Shown here in pieces: positions 1-6,622 of a stretch of 32,407 bases of DNA. Positions within the stretch are counted from its first letter, which is position 1. The number at the start of each line of letters is the position of its first letter. Made by a program: the position numbers and the translations under genes. The stretch covers positions 1 through 32,407 of the forward strand of contig JAFGJF010000353.1 in the NCBI GenBank assembly GCA_016929205.1, written 5' to 3'. Source of the DNA: Anaerolineae bacterium. Lineage in GTDB: Bacteria; Chloroflexota; Anaerolineae; JAFGEY01. The notes beneath the pieces are model-generated. The model worked only from the letters and a program-made list of their open reading frames with translations, was not told where the DNA came from and did not search any database.

Positions 1-722
1 CCGATGCGCGAGCGATCGAGGTGAAAGACGACCAGAAACACCAAAGCAGCAAAAACCAGGATCAAATAGTAATAGCTGGTCGCTGTTTTTACAGTGAACC
101 CCAGAACGTGGACGTCGTCGATGTTGATAATGCCATTCGGCCCACCGGTAAGGTTAAACGGCTCGTCCAAATTCAAGAAGGGGATGTCAATTCGATCCAG
201 ATTAAGAAAGAGCAGGCCAGAGATCTGTCCAAAGCCCAACGTGACGATAGCCAAGTAATCGCCACGCAAACGCAAGGATGGCATCCCCAGCAGCCGCCCC
301 AGGAGCGCCATCGCAAAAACAATCCCCGGTAGAATCAACCAAAATGAGTAATGCAGATCGAGTTGAGGCGAAGCCAAAAGCGCGTAGGCATAGGCACCCA
401 GCCCGTAAAAAGCGACGTAGCCCAAATCCAAGAGTCCAACCAGCCCCGCCACCGTATTCAGACCCAAAGCCAGTATAGCGTACAAGCCGGTCAACCCGGC
501 GACGCGCACCAGATAAGTGTTGTGCACAAACAAGGGCAGCAGTGAGGCCACAACCAGGGTAACCAACAGCTTGAGACGCGTATCCAGACAGTCCCACATC
601 TGCCACAGTCGGAAGAATCTGCCTTTTGGAGCCAGATTCTCCTGCTGGCGCGCCTCCTCCTGTGCCACCCAATCGTCGTTGCCGATTTGGTTTTGCTCCG
701 TTATGTGCTGCTGCTCGTGCAT
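1..722 (-). CDS. livM: Branched-chain amino-acid ABC transporter permease LivM (3' end off the window)
   Basis: The reading frame is open from an ATG at 722 to the left edge, so the C-terminal part is missing. The translation (about 240 residues seen) starts with a hydrophilic, Gln/Glu-rich tail of about 45 residues. LivM-type membrane segments follow, including a stretch reading GLNTVAGLVGLLDLGYVAF and then PSLRLRGDYLAIVTLGFGQ, which is the conserved core signature of these permeases. LivM pairs with LivH in the inner membrane to import leucine, isoleucine and valine (or related amides). It lies 43 bases downstream of livH in the same direction, so the two are probably co-transcribed. AAGGA sits about 11 bases before the ATG; a GTG at 725 is an alternative start. 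Only the exact substrate is uncertain. Confidence 0.9.
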   Translation of the reverse strand, partial: MHEQQHITEQNQIGNDDWVAQEEARQQENLAPKGRFFRLWQMWDCLDTRLKLLVTLVVASLLPLFVHNTYLVRVAGLTGLYAILALGLNTVAGLVGLLDLGYVAFYGLGAYAYALLASPQLDLHYSFWLILPGIVFAMALLGRLLGMPSLRLRGDYLAIVTLGFGQISGLLFLNLDRIDIPFLNLDEPFNLTGGPNGIINIDDVHVLGFTVKTATSYYYLILVFAALVFLVVFHLDRSRI

Positions 723-765
723 CACGTCTCTTATGTCCTTGATAGAAAATTGAGCCGGTGATTGA

Positions 766-1437
766 TTATACCTTATTCGACGCTTTGATTCCCAACAGAC
801 CTTGGGGCCGGAAAAGAAGCAACAAGATCAAAACGCCGAAAGCGATCAGATCCTTGTACTGCGTCGAGATAAAGCCAACGCCGATACTCTCAACGATCCC
901 CAGGAAGAATCCTCCCAGCATCGCTCCCGGAATATTGCCTATGCCCCCACAAACAGCCGCCGTAAACCCCTTGAGGCCGGCCGTAAACCCCATAAAATGG
1001 TACACCTGGGTGAACAAGAGACCTACAAGAACACCAGCGGCGCCACCCAACGCTGAACCGATAAAGAACGTGATCACAATGATGCGATCCACGTCAATGC
1101 CCATCATAGCCGCCGCCTCCTGGTCTTGAGCTGTGGCACGCATCGCCTTGCCCAGACGCGTCTTTCGCACCAAATAGTGCAAAGCCACCATACACAGCAC
1201 GGCAGTTACAATAACCAAAATGCGAGTAACAGAGATGGTTGCCCCCAAACCCGAAATGGTCCACTCGCGAGAAATGAGCATTCCAGTACGATATGTCCGG
1301 TAACGAGTACCGGCGATGAGCAAAACGGCATTCTGCAAAAAAAAGGAGGTACCCATAGCACTGATCAACGGAGCGATGCGAGGAGCCTTACGCAGCGGCC
1401 GGTAGGCAAACCATTCGATGATCGTCCTCAGGAATCC
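766..1437 (-). pseudogene. livH: Branched-chain amino-acid permease LivH lacking its N-terminus
   Basis: The frame from about 1437 to the stop at 766 encodes the middle and C-terminal part of LivH: FAYRPLRKAPRIAPLISAMG, several membrane segments, and a normal end containing LLFRPQGLLG. Family members have about 80-90 further residues at the N-terminus (the first three membrane spans), and these are absent. Just upstream, an ATG at 1457 has a strong AGGAGG site, but its frame stops after nine codons (TGA at 1428-1430). The livH frame itself reaches a TAG at 1480-1482 with no ATG, GTG or TTG before a TTG at 1366-1368. This looks like a deletion that joined the original start region to codon ~85 out of frame. 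An assembly error is the alternative. A shortened protein from the internal TTG is possible but unlikely to form a working permease. Confidence 0.75.
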
Positions 1438-1569
1438 ACTCTTGATTTTTTCACCATTTTCCTCCTCTTGGAAAACCAGCTATCCTCTAGTACCGACTGG
1501 AGAAAAAGAAGCTACATCGCCATACCCTCCTTTCCGCACAGATACAGATTCACCCAAGCGCCGATTGGC

Positions 1570-1595
1570 AAAAAAAATCCGCCAATGATGGCGGA
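1570..1595 (-). terminator. Rho-independent terminator closing the T-box leader
   Basis: The minus-strand RNA has a perfect 6-bp stem (TCCGCC / GGCGGA, 1595-1590 with 1583-1578) around a 6-base loop, followed by eight uridines (1577-1570). It lies about 113 bases before the livH ATG stub, where a T-box attenuator would act. The symmetry also gives an A-run on the other side, so it could work weakly on the plus strand. Confidence 0.85.
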
Positions 1596-1812
1596 AAAAG
1601 AGATGGTCAAGCCAGCCTCACTGCGCAGATACACACTCCCGGAGCATTTATCCCTGGGATCCGATATCCTCAGCCTTGATAACGGTGGCGACTCCGGCTC
1701 AACCTACTTGATGTTTCGGTCTGCAACTCCTAGGTCCATTCACCCTTGTCATAAGCATCGGACTCTCACCGCCACCCGACTCTCTGGAGCTTTGTATCAA
1801 GGGATACTCGTC
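1570..1812 (-). promoter_or_regulatory. T-box leader (probable isoleucine specifier) upstream of livH-livM
   Basis: On the minus strand the RNA reads through conserved T-box landmarks in order. AGAGAGTC and a GGTGAGAG internal-loop region lie at about 1786-1762, then GGTGAATGGACC and GGAGTTGCAG, then GAAACATCAAGTAGG around 1719-1705. After these come a Stem II/III-like GCCGGAGTCGCC and CCGTTATCAAGG, and finally an intrinsic terminator (1570-1595). The specifier is most simply AUC (isoleucine, 1712-1710), which fits a branched-chain amino-acid transporter; the register UCA cannot be excluded. The usual GGGTGGNACCGCG antiterminator box is not found to consensus. The nearest candidate is a TGGC inside GAGGCTGGCTTGACC at about 1625-1610, so tRNA acceptor recognition is unproven. 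T-box leaders let uncharged tRNA prevent termination. Identification is by pattern, not by covariance model. Confidence 0.75.
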
Positions 1813-1853
1813 CTATTCACAGTCTTTGCATTCTGATTTTGTATTCGAGTACA

Positions 1854-1881
1854 GGTATACCATGGAGAAGAAAAAAGTCAA
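1854..1881 (-). promoter_or_regulatory. sigma70-type promoter for the T-box/liv transcript
   Basis: On the minus strand TTGACT (1881-1876) is followed by a 16-base spacer and TATACC (1859-1854). It sits between the stop of the SDR gene (1894) and the start of the T-box leader, so the liv transcript probably begins here near position 1847, independently of the SDR gene. Confidence 0.6.
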
Positions 1882-1893
1882 ATCATCTCAGCA

Positions 1894-2661
1894 TCAAGTC
1901 CCTAGCACGATCCCGCCATCCACGCTGATCGTCGCTCCGTGTACAAAACTGGCCTCGTCGCTGGCCAACCACAAATAGACGTTGGCGATCTCATCCGGCT
2001 CACCCAACCGCCCCAGCGGCGTCTTTTGGCGCATGCCATCGAGCACCTTTTCCGGCATGTTTCGCACCATCTCAGTCAGGATGAATCCGGGAGCCACGGC
2101 ATTGACCCGGATCTGGTAGCGACCCAGCTCGCGCGCCCAGGTCTTGGTCATACCAATGACTGCCGCCTTGGTCGCGGCATAGTTGGTCTGCCCAAAATTG
2201 CCATACAAGCCAACCACAGAAGAGGCATTCAGAATCACGCCGCTCTGCTGAGCGATCATGATCGGGGCCACAGCCTGCGTGCAGTTGAACACGCCCTTGA
2301 GGTTGACGGCAATCACGGCATCAAAGGCCGCCTCTGGCATCTGCTTGACCAGTTGCCCCTCTTTGATTCGGACCAAAAGTGCGTCGCGGGTGATGCCGGC
2401 ATTGTTGACCAGCACGTCTATCCGGCCATGCTTGGCGACCACGTCATCGACCCACTCCTGCACCGACTGCCGGTCAGTGACGTCCACCTGGCTGAACGCA
2501 ACTCGGTCGCCCAAGACCTGAGCGGTTCCCTCTCCGGCCTCGGCATTCACGTCGCAGATGTTCACCGTCGCCCCTTCCTCGGTGAACCGTCGCGCCGTCG
2601 CCTTGCCGATTCCGGCTGCGCCGCCAGTGATCAGTGCTACCTTGCCCTCTAATCGCATCAT
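1894..2661 (-). CDS. FabG-type short-chain dehydrogenase/reductase
   Basis: A 255-residue classical SDR, cytoplasmic and NAD(P)H-dependent. It has the TGGAAGIG cofactor motif (residues 12-19), an acidic residue after strand 2 (Asp37) that suggests NAD(H) preference, NNAG at 86-89, Asn120, and the catalytic Ser148, Tyr161 and Lys165 in a FabG-like NYAATK context. The end ([11 protein letters not shown]) is also FabG-like. A small insert around residues 97-110 is a variation seen in some 3-oxoacyl- or acetoacetyl-CoA reductases. The ATG at 2661 is chosen because GAGGAG lies 7 bases before it; the frame is open further upstream, but that DNA belongs to the FAD-oxidoreductase stump in another frame. 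The two overlap by ATGA. The substrate could be a 3-oxoacyl-ACP, a 3-oxoacyl-CoA or a simple alcohol. Confidence 0.88.
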   Translation of the reverse strand: MMRLEGKVALITGGAAGIGKATARRFTEEGATVNICDVNAEAGEGTAQVLGDRVAFSQVDVTDRQSVQEWVDDVVAKHGRIDVLVNNAGITRDALLVRIKEGQLVKQMPEAAFDAVIAVNLKGVFNCTQAVAPIMIAQQSGVILNASSVVGLYGNFGQTNYAATKAAVIGMTKTWARELGRYQIRVNAVAPGFILTEMVRNMPEKVLDGMRQKTPLGRLGEPDEIANVYLWLASDEASFVHGATISVDGGIVLGT

Positions 2662-2939
2662 GTGTACTCCTCGTTCAGTGTTTTGACCCCTTCTTTGTCC
2701 ACTACTGCCCCCTGCTTCCGCAACTGCTCGCGAAGCATCTGCGCATCCAGCTCGCTCAGCAGCACCTCCTCGTGCAGCGAGAGCATCGCTACCGCCCCTG
2801 CCGCTTCGCCAAGGGCCATACACGTCGGCATAATTCGTGTCGAGCCCAGGGCAACGTGATCGGTCGAGATGCAGCGTCCGGCAACGAGCAGGTTATCTAC
2901 TTTTTCCGACAGAATCAGACAAAAATCATAGTTCGGATG
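2658..2939 (-). pseudogene. C-terminal stump of an FAD-dependent oxidoreductase
   Basis: In the frame ending with the TGA at 2660-2658, the last ~90 codons read [20 protein letters not shown], then [17 protein letters not shown] and a helical tail ([17 protein letters not shown]). This is the typical C-terminus of the FAD_oxidored family (flavoproteins of about 450-600 residues that carry GRCIS and GQAAG-like FAD contacts). Upstream of about 2939 the similarity stops: the next DNA is the promoter and start of msrA on the opposite strand, so the nucleotide-binding N-terminal domain is gone. It has no start codon of its own that would give a functional protein. The stump overlaps the SDR start by ATGA, suggesting they were once a translationally coupled pair. 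Confidence 0.75.
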
Positions 2940-2948
2940 CGGCCTTTG

Positions 2949-2957
2949 TGCTATAAT
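2949..2957 (+). promoter_or_regulatory. Extended -10 promoter for msrA
   Basis: TG-C-TATAAT (2949-2957) is a perfect -10 box with the extended TGn motif. No good -35 is seen 16-18 bases upstream. It lies 28 bases before the msrA ATG, at the edge of the truncated flavoprotein gene. Confidence 0.55.
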
Positions 2958-2984
2958 TAGGGTATTAAAGAAAGGACATATGTT

Positions 2985-3542
2985 ATGAATGAAACAACAT
3001 CTGCAAACAATGACATCGCCACCCTTGGCGGCGGGTGTTTTTGGTGTCTCGAAGCCGTATTTGACGAGTTAGAAGGCGTGCTGCACGTCGAATCAGGGTA
3101 TTCGGGCGGCACGGTCGCCAATCCAACTTATCGGCAGGTCTGTGCCGGCACGACCGGCCACGCCGAAGTTGTCCAGATTACGTTCGATCGATCCAGGATC
3201 TCATTCCGAGAGATTCTCCAAGTATTCTTTGACATCCACGACCCGACGACCTTGAACCGCCAGGGCGCAGACGTGGGCACACAATACCGCTCGGCGATTT
3301 TCTATCACAGCGACGAACAAAAAGCCATCGCCGAGGATATGATCGCCGAACTGAACGACAAGAGCAACTGGCAAAACCCTATTGTGACCGAGGTGACGCC
3401 GTTCACGACCTTTTACGAGGCCGAGGCCTATCACCAAACGTACTATCAGGACAACCAAAGCCAGCCGTACTGCCGCGCCGTGATCGCTCCCAAGCTGGCC
3501 AAATTCCGCAAACTGTACGCACCGAAACTCGTGCTGCCGTGA
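2985..3542 (+). CDS. msrA: Peptide methionine-(S)-S-oxide reductase MsrA
   Basis: A 185-residue MsrA, which reduces S-methionine sulfoxide in oxidised proteins using thioredoxin. The catalytic GCFWC motif is at residues 17-21 (Cys18 nucleophile). It is followed by the conserved [21 protein letters not shown] and [20 protein letters not shown] segments, so the protein is full length. AAAGGA lies before the ATG at 2985, downstream of an extended -10 promoter. No MsrB domain is fused or adjacent. A second cysteine (Cys21) in the motif and Cys163 near the C-terminus may resolve the sulfenic acid. The function is secure; the odd feature is only the junction with the truncated flavoprotein just upstream. 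Confidence 0.97.
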   Translation: MNETTSANNDIATLGGGCFWCLEAVFDELEGVLHVESGYSGGTVANPTYRQVCAGTTGHAEVVQITFDRSRISFREILQVFFDIHDPTTLNRQGADVGTQYRSAIFYHSDEQKAIAEDMIAELNDKSNWQNPIVTEVTPFTTFYEAEAYHQTYYQDNQSQPYCRAVIAPKLAKFRKLYAPKLVLP

Positions 3543-3602
3543 GATATCAAAAACATACAGGATGAACAGGATTTATGTGGTGTAGACCAACACAGAAATT
3601 AG

Positions 3603-4730
3603 CTAAAAATGATCGGCGCGCCAGACGTAGGCCTGGCAGGTCGGGAACAGCACGTCCAGCCAGGCACGCGCGTCGCCCGTAGCGCGCACATCGGGATCGT
3701 TCAGAACATCTCGCGGGCGACGATAACCCACCAGCATCTGGATCAATTTGTCCTGAGATAAAACCAGGTCCGCTTGGGCCGGCGGCCCAAAATCGAGTGC
3801 GAGCGTTTCATTATTGGTGCTAAGCGTCATCGCACCGGCGTCGGTCTCGATCGCCAGACGTCCAGTTGGCGCTTGCCCGGCAGCAGCAGCCATGCGGCGC
3901 TCGATATCGGGTCTGACCTTGTCAAAGGTACTTTTCAGGTTCAGAATGCGCATCATGCCACCGCCATTCTTTGGACAGTCGATCTCCCACTTGCAGCCAA
4001 AACGCTGCGCGTACTCGGCAAAGGCGTGGTCGCGCGGCCGGTAAAAGGTAATCTCTCCGCATCGTTTTTCGATCGCCCGTTTGGCACACACCGCCGTCAG
4101 TGGGCCAAAGAGCACGTCGTCGTCAGTTTCGGCCTCAACCACGTTGACGGCCCTATCCGTCTTGTCCAAGACGGCATAAGCCCTCACCTGTCCAGCCTCA
4201 TCCTTTAGGATAAACGCGTCGGGCGGCACACCCCACCACGTGCCTTTAGTGAACTTTTCAAAGTGTTCCTTGGCACGCACAATTGTCCCCGTTCGCGCAG
4301 CATTGTTTCGATTGTACAACGCGAGCACAGCCTCCATATCCTGCGGTTCAAGCGCGGACAGAGTGTATGCCTGGGCGTCGCTTTGCACCTTGCACGCTTC
4401 TTCGGCGTCTCGCGTCTGCACGGTCTGTTTGTGCGAGGGCAAACAAGAGGCATAGCCGAATTTGGTGTAAAATTTGTCAATGCCGAACAGCATCGAGACG
4501 TCGTATCCCTGTTCGATCATATAGCGCACCGTGTCCTCAAACAAGATGCGCATATACCCTTTCATGCGGTGTTTCCACTCGGTATTGACGCCGCCGATCC
4601 CGGCCATTCGCACCTCTGCTGTGCCAATGCGCATTTGATAGTCAATGACCCACAGCCAACTGACGGCTTTTTCATCGATCACCAACTCGCGTTTGTGACT
4701 GCGTCCTTCGTCCAACGTTCTGATGTTCAT
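3603..4730 (-). CDS. Eis-like GNAT N-acetyltransferase with C-terminal SCP2-like domain
   Basis: 375 residues with the architecture of the Eis (enhanced intracellular survival) family: an N-terminal GNAT fold, a second GNAT-like region and a C-terminal sterol-carrier-like domain. The acetyl-CoA-binding region is around residues 40-66 (AGIGGVNTEWKHRMKGYMR). FGIDKFYTKFGY near residue 92 matches the segment that carries the catalytic Tyr in Eis proteins. The protein ends in Phe; in mycobacterial Eis the C-terminal carboxylate of a terminal Phe takes part in catalysis, so this end may be functional. Eis relatives acetylate amines on aminoglycosides or peptides; the substrate here is unknown. AGGAGG lies 4 bases before the ATG at 4730. 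A promoter at 4789-4762 shares its -35 region with the opposite promoter. Confidence 0.85.
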   Translation of the reverse strand: MNIRTLDEGRSHKRELVIDEKAVSWLWVIDYQMRIGTAEVRMAGIGGVNTEWKHRMKGYMRILFEDTVRYMIEQGYDVSMLFGIDKFYTKFGYASCLPSHKQTVQTRDAEEACKVQSDAQAYTLSALEPQDMEAVLALYNRNNAARTGTIVRAKEHFEKFTKGTWWGVPPDAFILKDEAGQVRAYAVLDKTDRAVNVVEAETDDDVLFGPLTAVCAKRAIEKRCGEITFYRPRDHAFAEYAQRFGCKWEIDCPKNGGGMMRILNLKSTFDKVRPDIERRMAAAAGQAPTGRLAIETDAGAMTLSTNNETLALDFGPPAQADLVLSQDKLIQMLVGYRRPRDVLNDPDVRATGDARAWLDVLFPTCQAYVWRADHF

Positions 4731-4761
4731 GTGGCCTCCTTGATAGATGTTGGGAACAACA

Positions 4762-4789
4762 AGTTTACCACAGTGTGCAGATTAGTCAA
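4762..4789 (-). promoter_or_regulatory. Promoter for the Eis-like gene
   Basis: On the minus strand TTGACT (4789-4784), a 16-base spacer and TAAACT (4767-4762). The -35 abuts that of the divergent plus-strand promoter, forming a GTCAA-C-TTGAC palindrome at 4785-4795. Confidence 0.55.
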
Positions 4790-4790
4790 C

Positions 4791-4818
4791 TTGACAAATC
4801 TGCCAACAAGGCTATAAT
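4791..4818 (+). promoter_or_regulatory. Strong sigma70-type promoter for the RIO-kinase leader transcript
   Basis: Consensus TTGACA (4791-4796), 16-base spacer, consensus TATAAT (4813-4818). Transcription should begin near 4825 and run through a leader of about 300 bases before the kinase gene. Confidence 0.75.
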
Positions 4819-4870
4819 GGAACCATTGTATTATCCACCCGTTCGAAACAAAAGAAAGGAGATCACATTG

Positions 4871-4945
4871 ATGAGCTGCTTGAAACCATTTGGGACCAAT
4901 TTGTGCCAGTGTCGATCGCCTTTCTCTGGAACAGTGACACGGTAG
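4871..4945 (+). CDS. Possible 24-residue leader peptide
   Basis: An ATG at 4871 follows AAAGGAG at 4854-4860 and opens a 24-codon frame (MSCLKPFGTNLCQCRSPFSG... to TAG at 4943). It lies in the leader between a strong promoter and the kinase gene. It has three cysteines and no recognisable family. It could be a regulatory leader peptide or chance; the ribosome site is its only support. Confidence 0.25.
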   Translation: MSCLKPFGTNLCQCRSPFSGTVTR

Positions 4946-4989
4946 CCTAGACTACTGTACCACGTTCACAATACCATAACCATAATCCG

Positions 4990-5153
4990 GGCCATGAGCA
5001 GGTGATCGATTGCACAGTTCATGGCCTTTGTCGATCTGGTGCACGGCGTCCACTGACGCCTAGCCCGGCTCGACTGGATGCGGTAAACGCGTGCCACACC
5101 AGCATAGCCGCATTCAAGGCCATGAGCAAAATGCTCACGGCCTTTTTATTTTT
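4990..5153 (+). promoter_or_regulatory. Attenuator-type leader with mutually exclusive hairpins
   Basis: GGCCATGA (4990-4997) pairs perfectly with TCATGGCC (5019-5026). The same GGCCATGAGC sequence recurs as the left arm of the downstream terminator (5118-5127). The segment 5019-5026 can therefore pair either with its left partner or with the left arm of the terminator, which would block termination. This is the classical layout of a riboswitch, protein-binding or leader-peptide attenuator. No known riboswitch class is recognised in the region between the hairpins (5027-5117). Confidence 0.55.
5118..5153 (+). terminator. Intrinsic terminator in the RIO-kinase leader
   Basis: The stem GGCCATGAGC (5118-5127) / GCTCACGGCC (5133-5142) has one A-C mismatch and a 5-base loop. 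It is followed by TTTTTATTTTT to 5153. The AGGAGG of the next ORF starts five bases later, so this terminator lies directly in the path of kinase transcription. Confidence 0.8.
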
Positions 5154-5166
5154 CAGGAGGAAAACA

Positions 5167-5286
5167 ATGAGCAATGAACACGATTTGTGTACACAGTATC
5201 TTGGGAATTCCATTTACCACCATTCACGAAAAGGAAACCTACCGTGTCAGAATCGATATCCGAAGAGGGTTTGGAACAATATCTAG
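5167..5286 (+). CDS. 39-residue ORF overlapping the start of the RIO kinase
   Basis: An ATG at 5167 follows AGGAGG with a 5-base gap, a near-ideal ribosome site placed right after the leader terminator. The 39-residue product (starting MSNEHDLCTQYLGNS) has no recognisable family. It ends 43 bases inside the kinase gene in a different frame. It may be a coupling peptide that delivers ribosomes to the weaker kinase start. Alternatively it is the original kinase N-terminus, separated from the main frame by a frameshift. Confidence 0.4.
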   Translation: MSNEHDLCTQYLGNSIYHHSRKGNLPCQNRYPKRVWNNI

Positions 5287-6290
5287 ACAATTACGAATAC
5301 TATGAATCGCTGTTTGATCCCACACGCTCCGACCGCCAGGCGCGTCGCAAACGCAGGCCGCGCAAGCAGCCGCAAAAAGCACCCGAACAGTGGGTGGTCG
5401 CGTCCGAACTGGGAGATCTTGCCGGGTTGGAAGGTGGCTTCAAGACAACCTATACGCCCGGGCGCTACGAAGAAGGCTGGTTACTATCATCACTGCGCAC
5501 CTTTTACGACGAAGCATTGATCACCGATGTCCTGGCTATGGTCAAAGGTGGCAAAGAAGCCGGCGTCTATTGCTGTGAAGCTCATCCCAGCACCGGCGTC
5601 GACCTGATAGCAGCCAAGGTGTATCGTCCGCGCGCACTTCGCAACCTGCGAAACGATCGGATGTATCGCGAAGGGCGGGATATCCTCGTCGCACCCGGAC
5701 ACGCCGTCCAAGATCACGAACATCGTATCATGCGTGCCATCGATCACAATACAACCTTTGGCCAACAAGTGCGTCACACGTCATGGCTGATGCACGAGTT
5801 CTCTACGCTGGAAACATTGTTCAAGGCCGGTGCCGCTGTGCCACGCCCACTGTCATACAGTGACAACGCCGTGCTGATGAGCTATATCGGCGACGCCAGC
5901 GAGAATGCACCGACGCTGCACGAGATCAGGCTGGGCAAGGAGGAAGCAATGAGCCTGTTTGCCAAGATCATGCACAACGTCGAACTGATGCTCCAGCACC
6001 AACTGGTGCACGGCGACCTGTCGGCTTATAACGTGCTCTATTGGCAAGGCGACGTGACCTTGATCGACTTTCCACAGGTGGTCAACTATAACACCAACCG
6101 TGACGCCTTTCCGATCTTGCGCCGAGATGTACAGCGCCTGTGCGAGTATTTTGCGCGGCAAGGCGTGGCCTGCGATTACCAGGCCATAGCCGACGATCTC
6201 TGGCAACGCTATGCACGGCCGGATCCACGGATCGTGGCAGCGGAAACGTACGAGATGATCCTGGCTCAGTTAGAGGAAGAGGAAGCGTGA
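5244..6290 (+). CDS. RIO-family serine/threonine protein kinase
   Basis: 348 residues from the GTG at 5244, with AAGGAA 7 bases upstream. The frame is open to 5187, so a longer start is possible. After a charged N-terminus (Arg/Lys-rich, residues 31-46) come the RIO signatures: the nucleotide-binding segment KGGKEAGVY (101-109), the conserved Lys125 in IAAKVYRPR, NDRMYREGR, the catalytic loop HGDLSAYN (256-263; Asp258, Asn263) and the metal-binding IDFPQ (Asp275). All key residues are present, so it should be an active ATP-dependent kinase or ATPase. Archaeal and eukaryotic RIO proteins act in ribosome maturation; bacterial roles are poorly known. Expression appears to be controlled by the promoter at 4791 and an attenuator. 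No ribosome gene is adjacent. Confidence 0.9.
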   Translation: MSESISEEGLEQYLDNYEYYESLFDPTRSDRQARRKRRPRKQPQKAPEQWVVASELGDLAGLEGGFKTTYTPGRYEEGWLLSSLRTFYDEALITDVLAMVKGGKEAGVYCCEAHPSTGVDLIAAKVYRPRALRNLRNDRMYREGRDILVAPGHAVQDHEHRIMRAIDHNTTFGQQVRHTSWLMHEFSTLETLFKAGAAVPRPLSYSDNAVLMSYIGDASENAPTLHEIRLGKEEAMSLFAKIMHNVELMLQHQLVHGDLSAYNVLYWQGDVTLIDFPQVVNYNTNRDAFPILRRDVQRLCEYFARQGVACDYQAIADDLWQRYARPDPRIVAAETYEMILAQLEEEEA

Positions 6291-6309
6291 AACGTCATTG
6301 AAGCGCAAA

Positions 6310-6344
6310 GGGCTCCCTCGCTATACAACTTGGCGAGGGAGCCC
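6310..6344 (+). terminator. Strong hairpin after the RIO kinase, probable terminator
   Basis: A perfect 12-bp inverted repeat (GGGCTCCCTCGC, 6310-6321, with 6333-6344) has an 11-base loop and lies 20 bases after the kinase stop. An outer AAGC/GCTT pair extends it. The following sequence (GCTTGTTACC) is only weakly T-rich, so termination efficiency is uncertain. Confidence 0.6.
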
Positions 6345-6403
6345 GCTTGTTACCCGAGCGGCATTGCCCAGGTCTAGATCAACTGGATTTGAATGGCCGC
6401 ACT

Positions 6404-6598
6404 ATGGAACAGCCAGCGTCTCAGTCGGCATCACCGCATGTGACAGCGACGCACACGCACACAGCAACAACAACACCGATACCGACGTATACGCGAACTG
6501 TAACTTGTACGCCTCGCAGCGGATCAGCGCCCAATCCCACACGCACGCCGCGGCCGACGCACACCCCCAAACCAGGGATCGGTGGAAATGGCGGGTAA
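6404..6598 (+). CDS. Thr/Pro-rich 64-residue ORF, possibly a relic of a secreted-protein linker
   Basis: The frame from an ATG at 6404 encodes almost only Thr, Pro, Ser, Ala and His (for example TATHTHTATTTPIPTYT, then NPTRTPRPTHTPKPG) and ends in GIGGNGG. Such Thr-Pro runs are usual as linkers in secreted Chloroflexota proteins; the sortase next door has one on the opposite strand. There is no ribosome site, signal peptide or domain here. It may be the end of a decayed secreted protein or a coincidence of composition. Confidence 0.25.
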   Translation: MEQPASQSASPHVTATHTHTATTTPIPTYTRTVTCTPRSGSAPNPTRTPRPTHTPKPGIGGNGG

Positions 6599-6622
6599 CT
6601 GATCCGCGCTTGCACAGAGATC

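Noticed and set aside
1126..1836. Long plus-strand open frame (236 codons)
   Set aside because: It runs antisense through livH and the T-box leader, has no ribosome site, and its product is not protein-like. The conserved signals are on the other strand.
2662..2823. N-terminal extension of the SDR to 2823
   Set aside because: A ribosome site supports the ATG at 2661, and the upstream DNA encodes the flavoprotein stump in another frame.
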